Origin: Cryptomeria japonica
Taxonomy: Eukaryota > Streptophyta > Pinopsida > Cupressales > Cupressaceae
Direction of reading: 5' to 3'
Assembly: GCF_030272615.1 (NCBI RefSeq)
Contig: NC_081412.1
Span: forward strand, 665,242,352-665,306,351
Length of the DNA stretch: 64,000 nucleotides
Under the pieces are notes generated by a model that was not told the origin of the DNA, searched no databases, and was given only the letters and a program-made list of their open reading frames with translations. Made by a program: the position numbers and the translations under genes. Of this stretch, positions 24,235 through 36,904 are shown in pieces. Within the stretch, counting starts at the first letter, position 1; every line of letters begins with the position of its first letter.

Positions 24235-25148
24235 TCTGTTTTTTTTTGGCAAGGTGGCAATGCCACTTGATATATTTTATTAATAATATATAATTTTTAC
24301 AATATATTTAAAAACAGATTCAAACTGAGCTCCTGGAGAAAAGAACCAACAAGAAAAACTCCGGTCATTGCTCATCAACATGGCTATAGAAGAGAAGTAG
24401 TGAACAATCCTCTAGTCGGAGCTAGTTACAAAATAGAGATCAGCAAAGGAGCATGCAGGCTCATTTACAAATAGGAGCATGCAAGCTCATTTTACAGAAT
24501 AGGAGCATGCAAGCTTATTTACAAAATAAGTTCCTGGGATATCTTGAAGGCCCTGCAAAAAGAACTCCTGCAACCAAAATTGACATGCCCCTGGACCAAT
24601 AAAATACCTGCAACCAATATATATATATATACTATAGAATGCAGAGAATATTCAAGAAACACAAGGGTCCAAAACATGACTGACACCAATGACATGAGAT
24701 ATGTGGTCCGCCATTATAGACAAATGCCAAAGGAGAAGAGGTGAATGTGGAAATGCTAGAGAGAAATGAAGCCCAAAGTTTTTATGCCGTAAATGAAAAG
24801 AAAGAGGAGATATATCATAAAAATATGACAAACCAAAAGAAGCAACATACAAAGATAATCATGAAAACAACACCACACCAAACTTTAAATGGCATATGAA
24901 GGACGGATTCCCAATGTGAAAATAAATATCTCTAGATTTCGCACCAGAAGAGAGTACCAAACACACGAACAACATCAATAACAACCAACTCATCATTAAT
25001 GAATGCCAAGTGATGATTGAGTAAAGCAAAGTACCTCAAATAAAAACCAAATGGAATTATGAAAAGAAATACTTCACCAAGAGAAGATAATATCAACTTG
25101 TATAAATGAGCAATCATATAATAAGAAAAATTAAATACTCGACTCTCT

Positions 25149-28100
25149 TCAGGCTATACTTAATAGGTTTGGGAAGCTCATCAAATCACACCCCAATCGA
25201 GAGGAATCTATACCAATTTTGTCATAACCCATATTAGCGAGGCAATCAGCCAATGCATTACCTTCATGATAAACATGTGAGATGATGAGGTGCTCAAATG
25301 TATCAAGAAGAGTCCATATTTGTTCAAGAATATACCGGAAATGCCAATTATCAATTTTTCTTGCCTTGCAAGCATTAATGACAATAGCCGAATCACCTTC
25401 AATATGAAGTTATTTGAAATTCAAATCCTTAGCCATAACAAGACCTTCTAAAAGAGCACAAGCCTCGGCCATATTTTTTGTGCCAGAAGAAATTGGCATA
25501 GCTTTTAATGCTAATTAAAAACCCAAATGATCATGAAAAACTATCCCTATTCCTGAATCACTCGGATTTCCACGAGAGGAACCATCAAAATTCAATTTAC
25601 AAAAAGGGGCATTAGGAGGATGCAATTTTATGGAATTTCTATCTACAGGTGTTTTTCGAATCCTTGGAAAGACGGGTGATACAAAAATAATGATACTTTT
25701 CCAAGAAGAGATCATAAAATTGTCCCAGGAAGAGAACTCTGAATTCATATTAAAATATTCTGAACATGAGCATTAACTTGCTGAATAATACTTCTTTCCA
25801 AAATCCCAAGAACAACCAATAAATCCGATGAGTCACATCTAAAAATGTGCTTGTTTCTTTCCCACCAAATGGCCCATATGACTTAAGAGGGAATTATAAA
25901 CCACAAACAAGCAAATAGAGAAGATGAATACAAAACTGGCCAAGTCTGAAACATGTCCCATAAAGATAAAGGTAAAGGGAATGAAAGAGATAACTTTTGG
26001 AGGACAAAATGCCAACACTACTCGCAAACTCACAATGAAGAAAAAGATGATTGACATCTTCAAGAGCCTTACCACATAAGACACAAGAAAAGGAGGCTGC
26101 AATATTAAATTTGACTAAATAGTCACTAGTCAAAATTCTATTTTGCAGCGCGAGCCAGGAAAAAACACCAACTTTAGGTAATACTGAATTATTCCAACAC
26201 AACAAAAAGGCACAATGAGGAGCATTTTGATTGGCCATTTGTTGAATAGAAAATATCCTTCTTTAACAGAGCAGTTTCCCGATTTGGAAGGGCACCAGAT
26301 AAGTTGGTCTTTGATGTTAGAAAGCAAAGCCACTTGGTCTTGTAAAATAGATTTAAAATTTTGAATTTCTTGCAAGGACAACGGAAGAGTAGAGGGATCC
26401 TTCCATGAGACCTTGTGAGAAAATAGATCAACAGTATCTACATAATCAACCAATCTAACTCCCCATGATTGAGAAAGAACAACTGAAACAAAAGCAAGAG
26501 AATCATGCTACGAAAGGGGGGGAAAGCCATTCTAGGAGTCTTTCCAAAAAAGAATATCCTCCCCTGAATGGACCTACCAGGAGAGAAAATTAGAGACCAC
26601 TTCCCTACATGATATCATAGTTCCAAATAGCAAACCCCTATGGAGGATTAGAAATTGCAAATATCCTAGTAGGATTCTGGGAATCCAAATACTTAGCCTG
26701 CAAAATTTGGCACCACAGAGATTGGGGCTTAGTATACATAGACCAAACTAGTTTGCCCCCAAAAGCCCTATTTCTTTTAGATAAGTCCTGAATCCTAGCA
26801 CCACCAACTTGCTTGGAAAGAGACATCTTGGTCAAAAAAATTAGTGGAATTGTTTTATCTTCTGTCATGTAATTTTTCCAAAGAAAAGATTGAATAATCT
26901 TTTCAATTTGGGAGATGACTGATCTGGGAGCTTGAAGAACTGAGAAGTGATTAGGAATGGCAAATAGGACCATTTTAATGAGAAGTATCCCACTTGAAAG
27001 AGACAACCACCTAGCCTTCCAAGCAGAAATACAAGATTTAAGTCTCTCAATAACCGAATTCCAAAATGAAGACTTAGCAGATCCCATAAAGAAAGGAATC
27101 CCCAAATAGGTAGAAGGAAGAGAGTCTACTGGGAAACCTAAGATATTCACAAGTCTATCAGCCACAAATTGAGGAGTATTAAAAATGAAGATCTTGGATT
27201 TATGGGGGCTAATCTATTGACCAGATCCAATAGTATAAGTATCCAGAATAAATTTAATATGAGTAGCCTCTTGAATAGAACAGGGCCCAAATAAAGTGTA
27301 TCACCGGCAAAAAGGTTATGAGTGACTGAAATATCAGAGTTAGGAATTAACACCCCTTGCCAAAAGCCCAGATCTCTTTTCTTAATAACCAATTGACTAA
27401 AAGCTTTTGCCATAATGATAAATAAGAAAGGAGATAAAGGATCTCCTTGTCTAACACCCTGGGTTGAAGAAAAGTATCTAGAGGGAGCTCCATTAATGAT
27501 GACAGAAAATGAAACAATAGAAATACAACTCTTGATCCATTTACACCAACTTTCAGAGGAACTAAATTTTCTCAAAACTTTGAGCAAAAAAGCCCAGCAA
27601 ACTTTGTCATAAGCCTTCATCATATCAAGTTTGACCACAAAAGCTGGGATATTGGACGAATTTATGGAATGTAAAGTTTCATGAGCAACAATTGCTCCCT
27701 CATGCATTTCCCGACCCAAAACAAAACCTCCTTGTTGAGGAGAGATGATATGAGGAAGGAGAATTTTAAGTCTTAAATAAATAGCCTTGGTGAAGATTTT
27801 GTAAATAGATTTGCACAAAGAAATGGGTCTAAATTCAGCAAAAGTTTGGGTATTCTTAGATTTCCGGATAAGGGCAATATAAGTGATGTTAAAATTTTTA
27901 AGGATATACCCACCCCTTATAGACTCTTCCAAAGCCATTAATAAGTCAAAACCAATAAATTACCAACATTTCTAAAAGAACAAGATAGTAAACCATCAAG
28001 AACCGAATCTTTGTCATGGGCCATGGAAAAAACAACAGAATTAAGCTAATCTAAAGAAAAAGGCCTCATAAGAAAGTAATTATCCTCATGAGAAACAAGG

Positions 28101-28356
28101 GAGGGGATAGATTCTAAAAGAAAATCCACGTGATGAGCCATAGAGGAAGAAGAAAAAGAAGGAGATAACAATTCCTTAAAAAAAGACACCCCCTCCTCTC
28201 TAATCTACTAATCTGAATTAAGGACATAACCAGACTTAGAATCCTTAATACTAAAAATTGTAGAAGTAGCTTGTTTAAGCTTGGTTGTAGCTTGAAAGAA
28301 GGAAGTATTCCTATCACCTTCTTTAAGCCAAACCTCATGAGACTTTTGCTGCCAAT
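25149..28356 (-). pseudogene. LINE-B ORF2, 3' part: reverse transcriptase to RNase H-like
   Basis: Continues the frame of 36905-37951 across the nested insertion: '…VEIYW|QQKSHEVWLKEGDRNTSFF', the normal pre-RT signature. The RT core is readable at 27938-27147: RPISLCKSIYK, QQGGFVLGRE, LDMMKAYDKVCWAF, GVRQGDPLSPFLF. The catalytic FADD is FAGD, so it would be inactive. The thumb and zinc-binding region (26453-25894; 'SVLPKVGVFSWLALQNRILT…CVLCGKALEDVNHLFLHC') and the RNase H-like domain (25640-25149; KLNFDGSSRGNPSDSG, AEACALLEG, IEGDSAIVI) follow. At least four frameshifts separate these blocks, besides TAG stops. Confidence 0.88.
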
Positions 28357-29400
28357 TGTGTGTGAGAAAAGTGGACCTGTATCTGTATCTTAAATACACA
28401 ACACTTCAATTAAGTCATTAGATGCATGGTTAGTAAATCAATAATCAATGAATAATAAACCATTACAACGCAACCCATTGCCTTCTAGTATATGTGAGTT
28501 TAGATTGCTCTCAGATTGCTAAGCTATCCAGTGACTAGACAACACCTAAATGAAGGATTTTTAAATCTATATGAGCATGGATTTAAGCTAGATATGCAAG
28601 ATTAATCTAACATGAATTAAGCAATATAAAATAACCAATATGCAATATCTCAATGCAAATTCTCAATGAACCTAGAGCAAAAACAACATAATAACAATAG
28701 ATTCTCCGGGATTTCTGAATGAGAGATGAGAGCCTAAATTTATAGAAAATTCAGAAAGAAACCAACGACTGAGATCAAATGATGATGAGCGGTCAAGATT
28801 TTCCAAGAGGAAGCACAATCTAGGTGAATTGATGTGATTGGATGTTTTTCTCAGTTTTAAAGGAAATTGAACTAAAATTAAGATAAAATCAAGAAAAAAC
28901 TAATTTATTCTCTATTTCATTCAATTTTAATATTTAATTGTTTTAATTGCTTTCTTTGAGATTATTTATCAATTTTTAATTTTTTTTTCAAGATTATATC
29001 CAATTGATCTCTTTTCTCAAATTTTAATTATTTTTTGTCAATTAATTCCTTTTTTTATTTATTTCCTTTTTTTGAAGATTTGTGCTCATAATTTCCAATT
29101 CCTCTTTCTTGATTTGTTTCCTTTTTTGAAGATTTATGGCAAATTAATTTATTTAATTAAATATGCTAGGATATTCAATTAAAATAAATAAGATAATTGT
29201 TTAAAATGATTTACTTAGAATGATCAATTAATTAAATAAATATTTAATTAATATTGGTTGATTAATTTTGCCATTTGACATTGATGATTTTAGAAATTAA
29301 TTGTGTGCTCAAGATTGATTTAATTGCCTTTGGTTAGGACCTTGGTGATGTTGTCGAGATTAGGGGCTCATGGTTTAGATGACCATTTTAGGGTATTACA
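28357..29400 (-). repeat. 3' LTR of the nested LTR element
   Basis: On the plus strand TGTGTGTGAG…GGTATTACA, 1,044 bp, matching 35838-36904 over its whole length. Both ends have the TG…CA form. Confidence 0.93.
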
Positions 29401-29413
29401 TTTGCCCCTCTTT
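29401..29413 (-). promoter_or_regulatory. Polypurine tract of the nested LTR element
   Basis: Minus strand AAAGAGGGGCAAA directly upstream of the LTR start TGTAATACCC. This is the plus-strand priming site of reverse transcription and fixes the orientation of the element. Confidence 0.8.
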
Positions 29414-32400
29414 GAATTAATGTGCGAGCAATGCATTGGTTCAAAGAATAGTTGATGTCTAAGAGATAGTAGTTCTGAACTTGATTAATCACGAACTAGA
29501 TGAAAAGCAAGGTGTTTAGCTTTTTTCAAAGCGACGAAGCTGAATGAAGTCAAATTAAAGCAATACCAATCCTAGACTTGATTTAACTTAGGAACGATAG
29601 AAAACAAAAGATACCGAACTTGAACTTGATTGATCAAGAAGCAGATCTTACTGATCTAGAACTTGATTGATCTAGACACAGTGAGTGATGATAAAAATCG
29701 ATCTTGAACTTGATTGATCAAGATATGATGAGCGAAGATAAATTGTCCAACTTGATCCAAAGCGATAAATACTGAACACCTGCTTAGATTGAGTGTGATC
29801 AAAGATACTCTTTAAACCCTTGATTGAGTTTAATCGAATAATCAACTTGATGAAAAGCGATGAAACTGATTAACGTTAAGAGACTGATTCAAAGACAATG
29901 TCAGCTTGATATGAAGCGATAAAACTGATATGCCCCTAGCGCTTGATTCAATTTAGATGATCGAGAGATATCAACTTGATATAAAGTGATGAAGTTGAGA
30001 TGCCCCTAGCAATGAGGTCTTGTTTGATTTTCTTTAGTTATAAAGATTTTTGCTTGACTTTTTATGAAGATCTGAAAATTTTCTCGACATTCAAGATGTG
30101 AGGTCATAAGAACACGAGTATGCCCCGTCAGGAGCAAAATCGAAATATAGTGAGGGTATATGATGATAGACAATTACTTTAGCGATGATGATGATTTGAG
30201 GACGAAAGTGAGTCAGAGGAATAAAATTGAGACTCAATGTTGGTTGACAAGAGATTGAGCACAAATTGAAGAAGAGAATGAGCAGTTGATGAAAGCGCTA
30301 AGTGGTCAACATCATGAAATTTTGATGAGAGAATTGACATCAGATTTTGATTTCGATCCCGAAAATGGACTCAAGAAAGCCAATTTACGAGCTCTTGATT
30401 TGATTTCATCATACTTATGTTGGTTGATTATGAGATGTCCATCTATATGCTTTATTCTATATGTATGCATATCTTTTCAGTATAGATGAATGAATGCAAA
30501 TGGAATATGGATGTTTATTTTTGTTTCTTTTTATGCAAATAAATGATGATGCAAATAAATGAGGAGAATGAGTAACTAGTAATGCAAATGTTTATTTTCT
30601 TCATGCAAATAAGTGTAAAATGAAATGTATGGATCTATATAAGATGCTCATGTATGCAACTAACATCTCAATACACAAGTACTTGATCGGAGAAATGATG
30701 AGGAAGAAACCACTTAGCGAATAAATGATGAAGCTTCCAACTCTCATTCAGAAGATAAAGAGAGCATTGTTATTATACTGAAATCACTCTAAATTCACAA
30801 AATGCAAAATGAAATGCAAAATGGGATGCACAAGGAAATGCAATCCTAAACCTAGTCACTGGATTTGAAAAGCTTAATTTTCATCATTGAGCATTTTACA
30901 AACATAGCAGGCAGAATAAAGTTCATTTCTTTTCATGTGCAATATTAATTATCTTGTCCGCAATGACCCTTTTTTCGTTCATATCCTTGGACAGATTTCG
31001 TAGGGACCTGGATTGCATGATAAAGAAATTTCCTCAAAACAGACAAAGAAATGATGGGAACCTCCCCATAGCATACAAATAAGCGGAGTCAAGGTATGTG
31101 AGGCGATTTCACCTTGATGTGAAGGCTCTTATCATAGACACCCAGCTAATTTAGATGTTTCCAGATCATTGGCATCATTCCTTCAAGCATAAAACAAAGA
31201 AGATATTATGCCCCCAATACTTTCTCCTCTTAGTCAAGATAGACTTCCTCGAGTTACTCAAAGGGATAATAATCGAAAACCAATATAAAAGACAGCACAT
31301 AAAGAAAATTTTCATTCATAGCTCAAACTATTTAGTGATTATTTTTCATTATGTTGTTTTGCTTGTTAACTCAATGATAAAACTCTTCAGTAGTCAGGAG
31401 ACAGGTAACTGACTCGAAGTGGACGACCAGGTTTCACTGCTGTAGGGTTGAATTGGTTGATACTGCTTAGGACATGTAATGTGCTCTTGTTGATTAACCT
31501 AAGACTAGGACATTGATCAGTTTCAAGCCATGAGGGTTCCAATGAACCAGGATGTCACAAAAGTGACTGAAATATGTACAAGAAAAAGCAAAGATGCATG
31601 AAAGAGGGAATGCCAACATTGCATTGATAGATGGAGTGCTTGAGTACAAGAGGCGCCTATTTGCCAGGTTTTCACCTACTTGGCAAAGATTCATATATAT
31701 TTTTTTTTACCAAGGTTCCTGTTTACTAGGTTTTCACCAGGGCATTTTCTCTCTTTTTTCCTTTTTTTCTTCTTTTGTTTTTTTGAATTTCTTCAGGACT
31801 TTTTCTAATTTTTAGGATTTTTTCAGGACTTTTTCTGATTTTTAGGATTTTTTTCAGGACTTTTTATGATTTTTCTGATTTTTTTCATGACTTTTTATGA
31901 TTGTTAAGAGTGTGTTTAGGACATTTTATAATTTTTAGAATTTTGATGTTTGCCCCTAGTGTCTAGCAAGGCAAAATGGATTTTGAGTACATGAATGGAT
32001 AAGCGAATGATGGTGCACACTTTCAAGGACTATCTCACAACATTAATCCAAGCACAAGGTCTAGATAATGTAAAGCGAGGATTTTAGCGATGTAAAGAAA
32101 GGATTTTAGCAATGTAAAGCAAGGATATAGCACAACAAAGCAAAGATATAGTGTAATGAAGCCATATGGTCCAAAGATGTGGCCATGTTAAGAGGTTTGT
32201 GGAAAGCATGTTTTTGCATTTTGTCCATAGTGTTGATCAAGATCAAGGGATAGATTTGGATAGGAGGAAGATATGATAAGCAAGATCAAAAGGGAGTAAT
32301 GAAGGATGTAAGCAAGCAATGGATAGGAGCTAAAGGGTCTGGATCAAGTGCAATATATAGGACATACAAAACCTGTAAAGATCCTTAACCTTGTCAAGAT

Positions 32401-33116
32401 CAAAGGTGGAAAAGGGATATGAATGTAGATAAAGCGAATGAGGGATAATGGAGGATGAAGGATAATAGAGGATGCACATGGATGGAACTTTCCCCCAATG
32501 TAAAATGCAAAAGGATAATGGATTATGCATGATGCCTATTTGCCAGGTTTTCATCATGGTACTTTCCCAAGGCACCACAAGAAGTGGTTTTCACTTGCAG
32601 ATGAAATTATTTCTCTTTACTTTTTTTTTTTTCACTTTTTTCATCATTTTTTTTTTCTTTTGGAAGATAATGGAGGCATGATAGGGGATGGAAGAAGGAC
32701 CTCACCATCTCACTACTTTGGATGGTACCCTTAGAATATGAGTTGAAATAGACCATGGCTATGAAGGTATGCTCAAAGATGTTGGCAGGATAATGAAATG
32801 AAACTAGGGCAAGGATTTATGCAAAGGATTGGATAAGAGGGATGGAAGGGTGAAAAAGAGGTGTTGGATAAGGGATGAGATTTTGGAAGAATTGTGTATG
32901 GCTAGATGGAAATGTTGGAAAGATCAACATTGGCACACATCTTGAGGGATGGTGGACATATGGAAGAGAAGTGAATCTCAAATTTTGAGATTTGGATGGA
33001 GGAAAGGTTATAGATTTTGGGGCATAAGAACCCAAAATGGATGAAGGAGGTGATGGAGGAATAGACTCAGAAGGTTTGGATAGAGGAACAACAATTTTGG
33101 ATGCCAATTTTGATTT
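29414..33116. other. Non-coding interior of the nested LTR element
   Basis: 3.7 kb without a supportable gene; pol would be expected here in an autonomous element. It holds degenerate tandem repeats: 'gaacttgattgatcaag'-type units (29470-30010), 'tttttcaggactttttctga' units (31790-31910) and a roughly 22-bp unit 'gtaaagcaaggattttagc' (32068-32155). Confidence 0.7.
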
Positions 33117-34655
33117 TTATTTAGATTTTTGTGCTTCAAGCAGCCGCTTAGGGATCCACATGGTCTTTGATTTTTCATGCTTTTGTAGTTCCTTAGATCG
33201 CATTGCTTGTACAAGTGCCTTAGGAACCCATATAACTTTTGAATTTTCTTCTTTCTTTGTGGGCCTTAGTGGCGTTTTGTATTTTTCTTTTTCTTTTTGG
33301 ATCATATTTTGCTTTGTTTTGACATGTCGATTAGATGGGACATGTTGATCCTTGAATACATGTGGATTGCTTGATTTATGAATTTTATGCTTGGCATCCA
33401 ATTTGATTGGAGGGAGATGCGTGGATATATAGGAATTATATGTAAGTCTTTTAGATGGATGGAAGGTACTCAAATATGTGTGCCTTTGTTGATCTTGCAT
33501 AAGGGATGGAGGGATATAGGGACCTATAATGGATGGAAGCAATGATGGGGAAAGAGTATATTTGGATTTAACTGGAGAAATGTAGGATTTATGAGAGATA
33601 CTGACATCTTGACAAATGTCCCTAAGGCCATGACCTTTAACATTTTCTTTAATATGGAGGAGTTCTTGCTTGTGGAGATCTACCTCTTTTCCTTTATAAA
33701 TATTTTGACTTGTAGGATACTCTTTGCTTTGGAAAGAAGGTGCGAGTCCATTATGAGATGGAGGTGGAATGTAGGGAATGATAGGATCATGAGAGGGATT
33801 TGTAGGCATGATGGATCCTTGAGGTGAAAATGGAGGATTATGACATGGAAGAGGACCATTGGATAGATTAGGAAGGGTGTTTGACTCTTCATTTTGAATA
33901 GGATCATTTGAAAAGGTGGAAGAGGCTTCATGATCTTGCTTAGGAAGTGGATTAGGAATGAGATTTGGAAGAATGCTTTGTTCTTCAGATGAAAGAAGTT
34001 CATCTTGGAAGAAATGAAAAGGTATAAAGGGATCATCATGGGATTCTAGGGAGGTGGGATCTTTTTAAATCATTAGATGGGATTGAGGAATTTTGGTGTC
34101 TTGATCTTGATTTATGATAGGACTTGTTTCTTCATTTTTCAGATTATCCTCTTGACATGGAGTCACTTCTAAGGAAGGGGTAGGATTGTGCATAGGCATA
34201 GGGGATTCTTGGAAGGTCTCCATATTTTGGCATGATGGGGAAGCATTTTAAGTGGGACTCTCTAGAGTGGGTATGTTTGGAATTGGAGTGCATGATGGCA
34301 TAGGATATGGGATTTTTAAATCTTTAGAGGAACTTGTAGCATTAACTTGGATTTCCATAGGAGATAGCCCTTGAAGGTAAACATGAGAAATTTTATTGTT
34401 TGAAGGAGATGGTATGGATTGTTGCTGAGAAGTTTTAGGAGATGAAGGCATCATGGAAGGGATGGAGGCCACATATGGAGCCTTGCTAGACATAGGTTCA
34501 TGATTTTGATCATGCTTAGAAGTAGTTCCTTCTTTTTCTTTAGGTGACTCATTAGGATCTTCAGTTTCAATGACACCATCATCACAACATGCTAACCCCA
34601 GGGAAGTTGGTTTAGAGAAGAAAATATTTGCTTGCTGACTTAGGTACACACCCAA
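33117..34655 (-). pseudogene. Gag-like 513-codon frame of the nested LTR element
   Basis: One frame on the minus strand from about 34661 to 33117, interrupted only by TAA at 34248 and TAA at 34065. It is sense for the element. The protein is rich in Pro, Ser, His and Asn in the first two thirds and basic at the end. It has two copies of a Trp-Val/Ile-Pro-Lys motif (VIWVPKALVQAM and TMWIPKRLLEAQ) about 27 residues apart near the C-terminus. There is no CCHC knuckle and no protease triad. The first Met is uncertain; the frame opens after a TAG at about 34662. The position after the leader suggests a gag-like or accessory role, but I recognise no family. Confidence 0.6.
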
Positions 34656-34661
34656 TAGCTA

Positions 34662-35814
34662 ATAAGAAAATAGTTGTTGAGTCTCACGCAATGAATTCTC
34701 AACGTCGTATTAGCTAACCCCAAATGCTAATGGGGGCACGATATGGCAAGTGTCTTGGGAGAGTTACTATCTCTCCTGCATAAAGATTATCAACCTTTTG
34801 AAGGTGAATTGTGTAGCTTCTACTTTTAATTGGATCTAGTAAGGGTTTTGTTCGGCGCATCGAGGTATAAACTCAATTAAGAGGTCTCCCAGCCTTGAAA
34901 AGCAAGGGTCAATATACCCGAAGGTACTAAGGAGAGATATTCTCGAGCACTGCCGTTGACTTGATTTTCATCAAATCACGTTTATTTTATAGTGGGTTAG
35001 AGTACTTGGCGTTTAGCCATTCCCACTTAGGTTGTTCCCCTCACACAGGCCATAATGGCTTTAAGAGTTTTTCAACCCCTTAGGAGGGAAGGCCTGCTAA
35101 AGATGTACAAATCTCAAACAAAGAAAAAGCCTCAAGATTTCTAATTGTCTTAAAAAAAAAGACAAGAGCATACTCTCCTACCTCTCTGAATTTTCTAAAA
35201 ATACAAAAGACAGATTTGTTCATTAACCAGATAGCAAGTTAGGTGCCTAAAAAAATTAAAGAATACATGATGTTTGATTGATCTCTCTTTAGGCAACCTG
35301 CAAAAACAACGTATCAGTAGCCATGTTGTTTTTATTCTTGGACAGGCATATGTTTGATTGATCAATTTCTTTGACAAGCGTCCTGCAAGAAATTGGTTAG
35401 GCTATGAAAATACCAGGTAGACAGAAGACAATTCAGGGTCAGCGTTAGCATAATCAAAATTTAATTCAAGAAAAATCCTAAAAAGTGAAACTTTCTTTTA
35501 ATCTAACAGAAAACATAATCGTACGACAATTCTCATAAAATGGAACGACAAAAAACTTTTATCGTACGAGTCAGAAATTAGCACAGAATGACAGAGGATA
35601 AAATTGAACAACCAGAAACAATATGTCATACGAGTCCATATTCTGATTCGTATGACAAATTACAGGGTATAATATTATGTCGTACGATAAATGACAAGAT
35701 TCAATATAATGTCATACGATGCAGTGAAACTGCTTGTATGATATTTCGCAGAGATTGTACAGACGAAACTTGCAGGATAAAAAGAATGATTTTGAGGCCA
35801 AAAAAGTAGTTTTC
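34662..35814 (-). other. Leader of the nested LTR element
   Basis: Region between primer site and gag-like frame. Bases 35519-35745 hold repeated TCGTACGA, GTCGTACGAT and GTCATACGA words, about eight in 230 bp, able to form stem-loops. Nothing is identified in 34662-35500. Confidence 0.6.
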
Positions 35815-35837
35815 TGCCCCACGGTGGGCACTAGAAA
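35815..35837 (-). promoter_or_regulatory. Primer-binding region of the nested LTR element
   Basis: Just inside the upstream LTR, the minus strand reads TTTCTAGTGCCCACCGTGGG. The GCCCACCGTGGGGC core is familiar from plant Ty3-type elements at this position. The matching tRNA cannot be named without a tRNA search. Confidence 0.55.
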
Positions 35838-36904
35838 TGTGTGTGTGAAACGTGGACTTGTATCTATATCTGAAATACACAACACTTCAATTAAGTCATT
35901 AGATGCATGGTTAGTAAATCAATAATCAATGAATAATAAATAATTACAAAGTGACCCATTGTCTTCTATTAGATGCGAGTTTAGATTGCTCTCAAATTGC
36001 TAAGCTATCCAGTGACTAGACAACACCTAAATGAAGGATTTTTAAATCTATATGAGCATGTATTTAAGCTAGATGGATGCAAGATTTAAGCTAGATATGC
36101 AAGATTAATCTAACATGATTTAAGCAATATAAAATAACTAATATGCAATATCTCAATGAAAATTCTCAATGAACCTAGAGCAAAAACAACATAATAACAA
36201 TATATTCTCTAGGATTTTTGAATGAGGGATGAGAGCCTGAATTTATAAAAAATTCAGAAAGAAACCAACGGTTGAGATCAAATGATGATGAGCGGTCAAG
36301 ATTTTCCAAGAGGAAGCACAATCCAGGTGAATTGATGTGATTGGATGCTTTTCTCATTTTTAAAGGAAATTGAACTAAAATTAAGATAAAATCAAGAAAA
36401 AATTGATTTATTCTCTATTTCATTCAATTTTAATATTTAATTGTTTAATTGCTTTCTTTGAGATTATTTATCAATTTTTAATTTGTTTTTTCAAGATTAT
36501 CTCCAATAGATTTCTTTTCTCAAACTTTAATTATTTTTTGTCAATTAATTCCTTTTTTGATTTATTTCCCTTTTTTGAAGATTTGTGCTCATAATTTCCA
36601 ATTCCTCTTTCTTGATTTGTTTCCTTTTTTGAAGATTTATGGCAAATTAATTTATTTAATTAAATATGTTAGGATATTCAATTAAAATAAATAAGATAAT
36701 TGTTTAAAATGATTTACTTGGAATGACCAATTAATTAAATAAATATTTAATTAATATTGGTTGATTAATTTTGCCATGTGACATTGATGATTTTAGAAAT
36801 TAATTGTGTGCTCAAGATTGATTTAATTGCCTTTGGTTAGGACCTTGGTGATGTTGTCGAGATTAGGGGCTCATGGTTTAGATGACCATTTTTAGGGTAT
36901 TACA
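35838..36904 (-). repeat. 5' LTR of the nested LTR element
   Basis: 1,067 bp, partner of 28357-29400. In element orientation it begins TGTAATACCCTAAAAATGG and ends CACACACA. Confidence 0.93.

Larger units (their letters stand above)
28357..36904 (-). mobile_element. Non-autonomous LTR retrotransposon nested in LINE-B
   Basis: 8.5 kb with two direct LTRs of about 1.05 kb. The target duplication is CCAAT (28352-28356) against ACAAT (36905-36909), one mismatch. Minus orientation follows from three signs: the LTR then starts TGTAATACCC, a purine tract AAAGAGGGGCAAA lies just upstream of the downstream LTR, and TGCCCACCGTGGGGCA follows the upstream LTR, as I recall for plant Ty3-type leaders. Inside are one gag-like frame and no protease, RT or integrase. 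It would depend on a partner element. The LTRs are alike except for scattered changes and a 20-odd-bp duplication near 36075, so it is younger than LINE-B. Confidence 0.88.
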
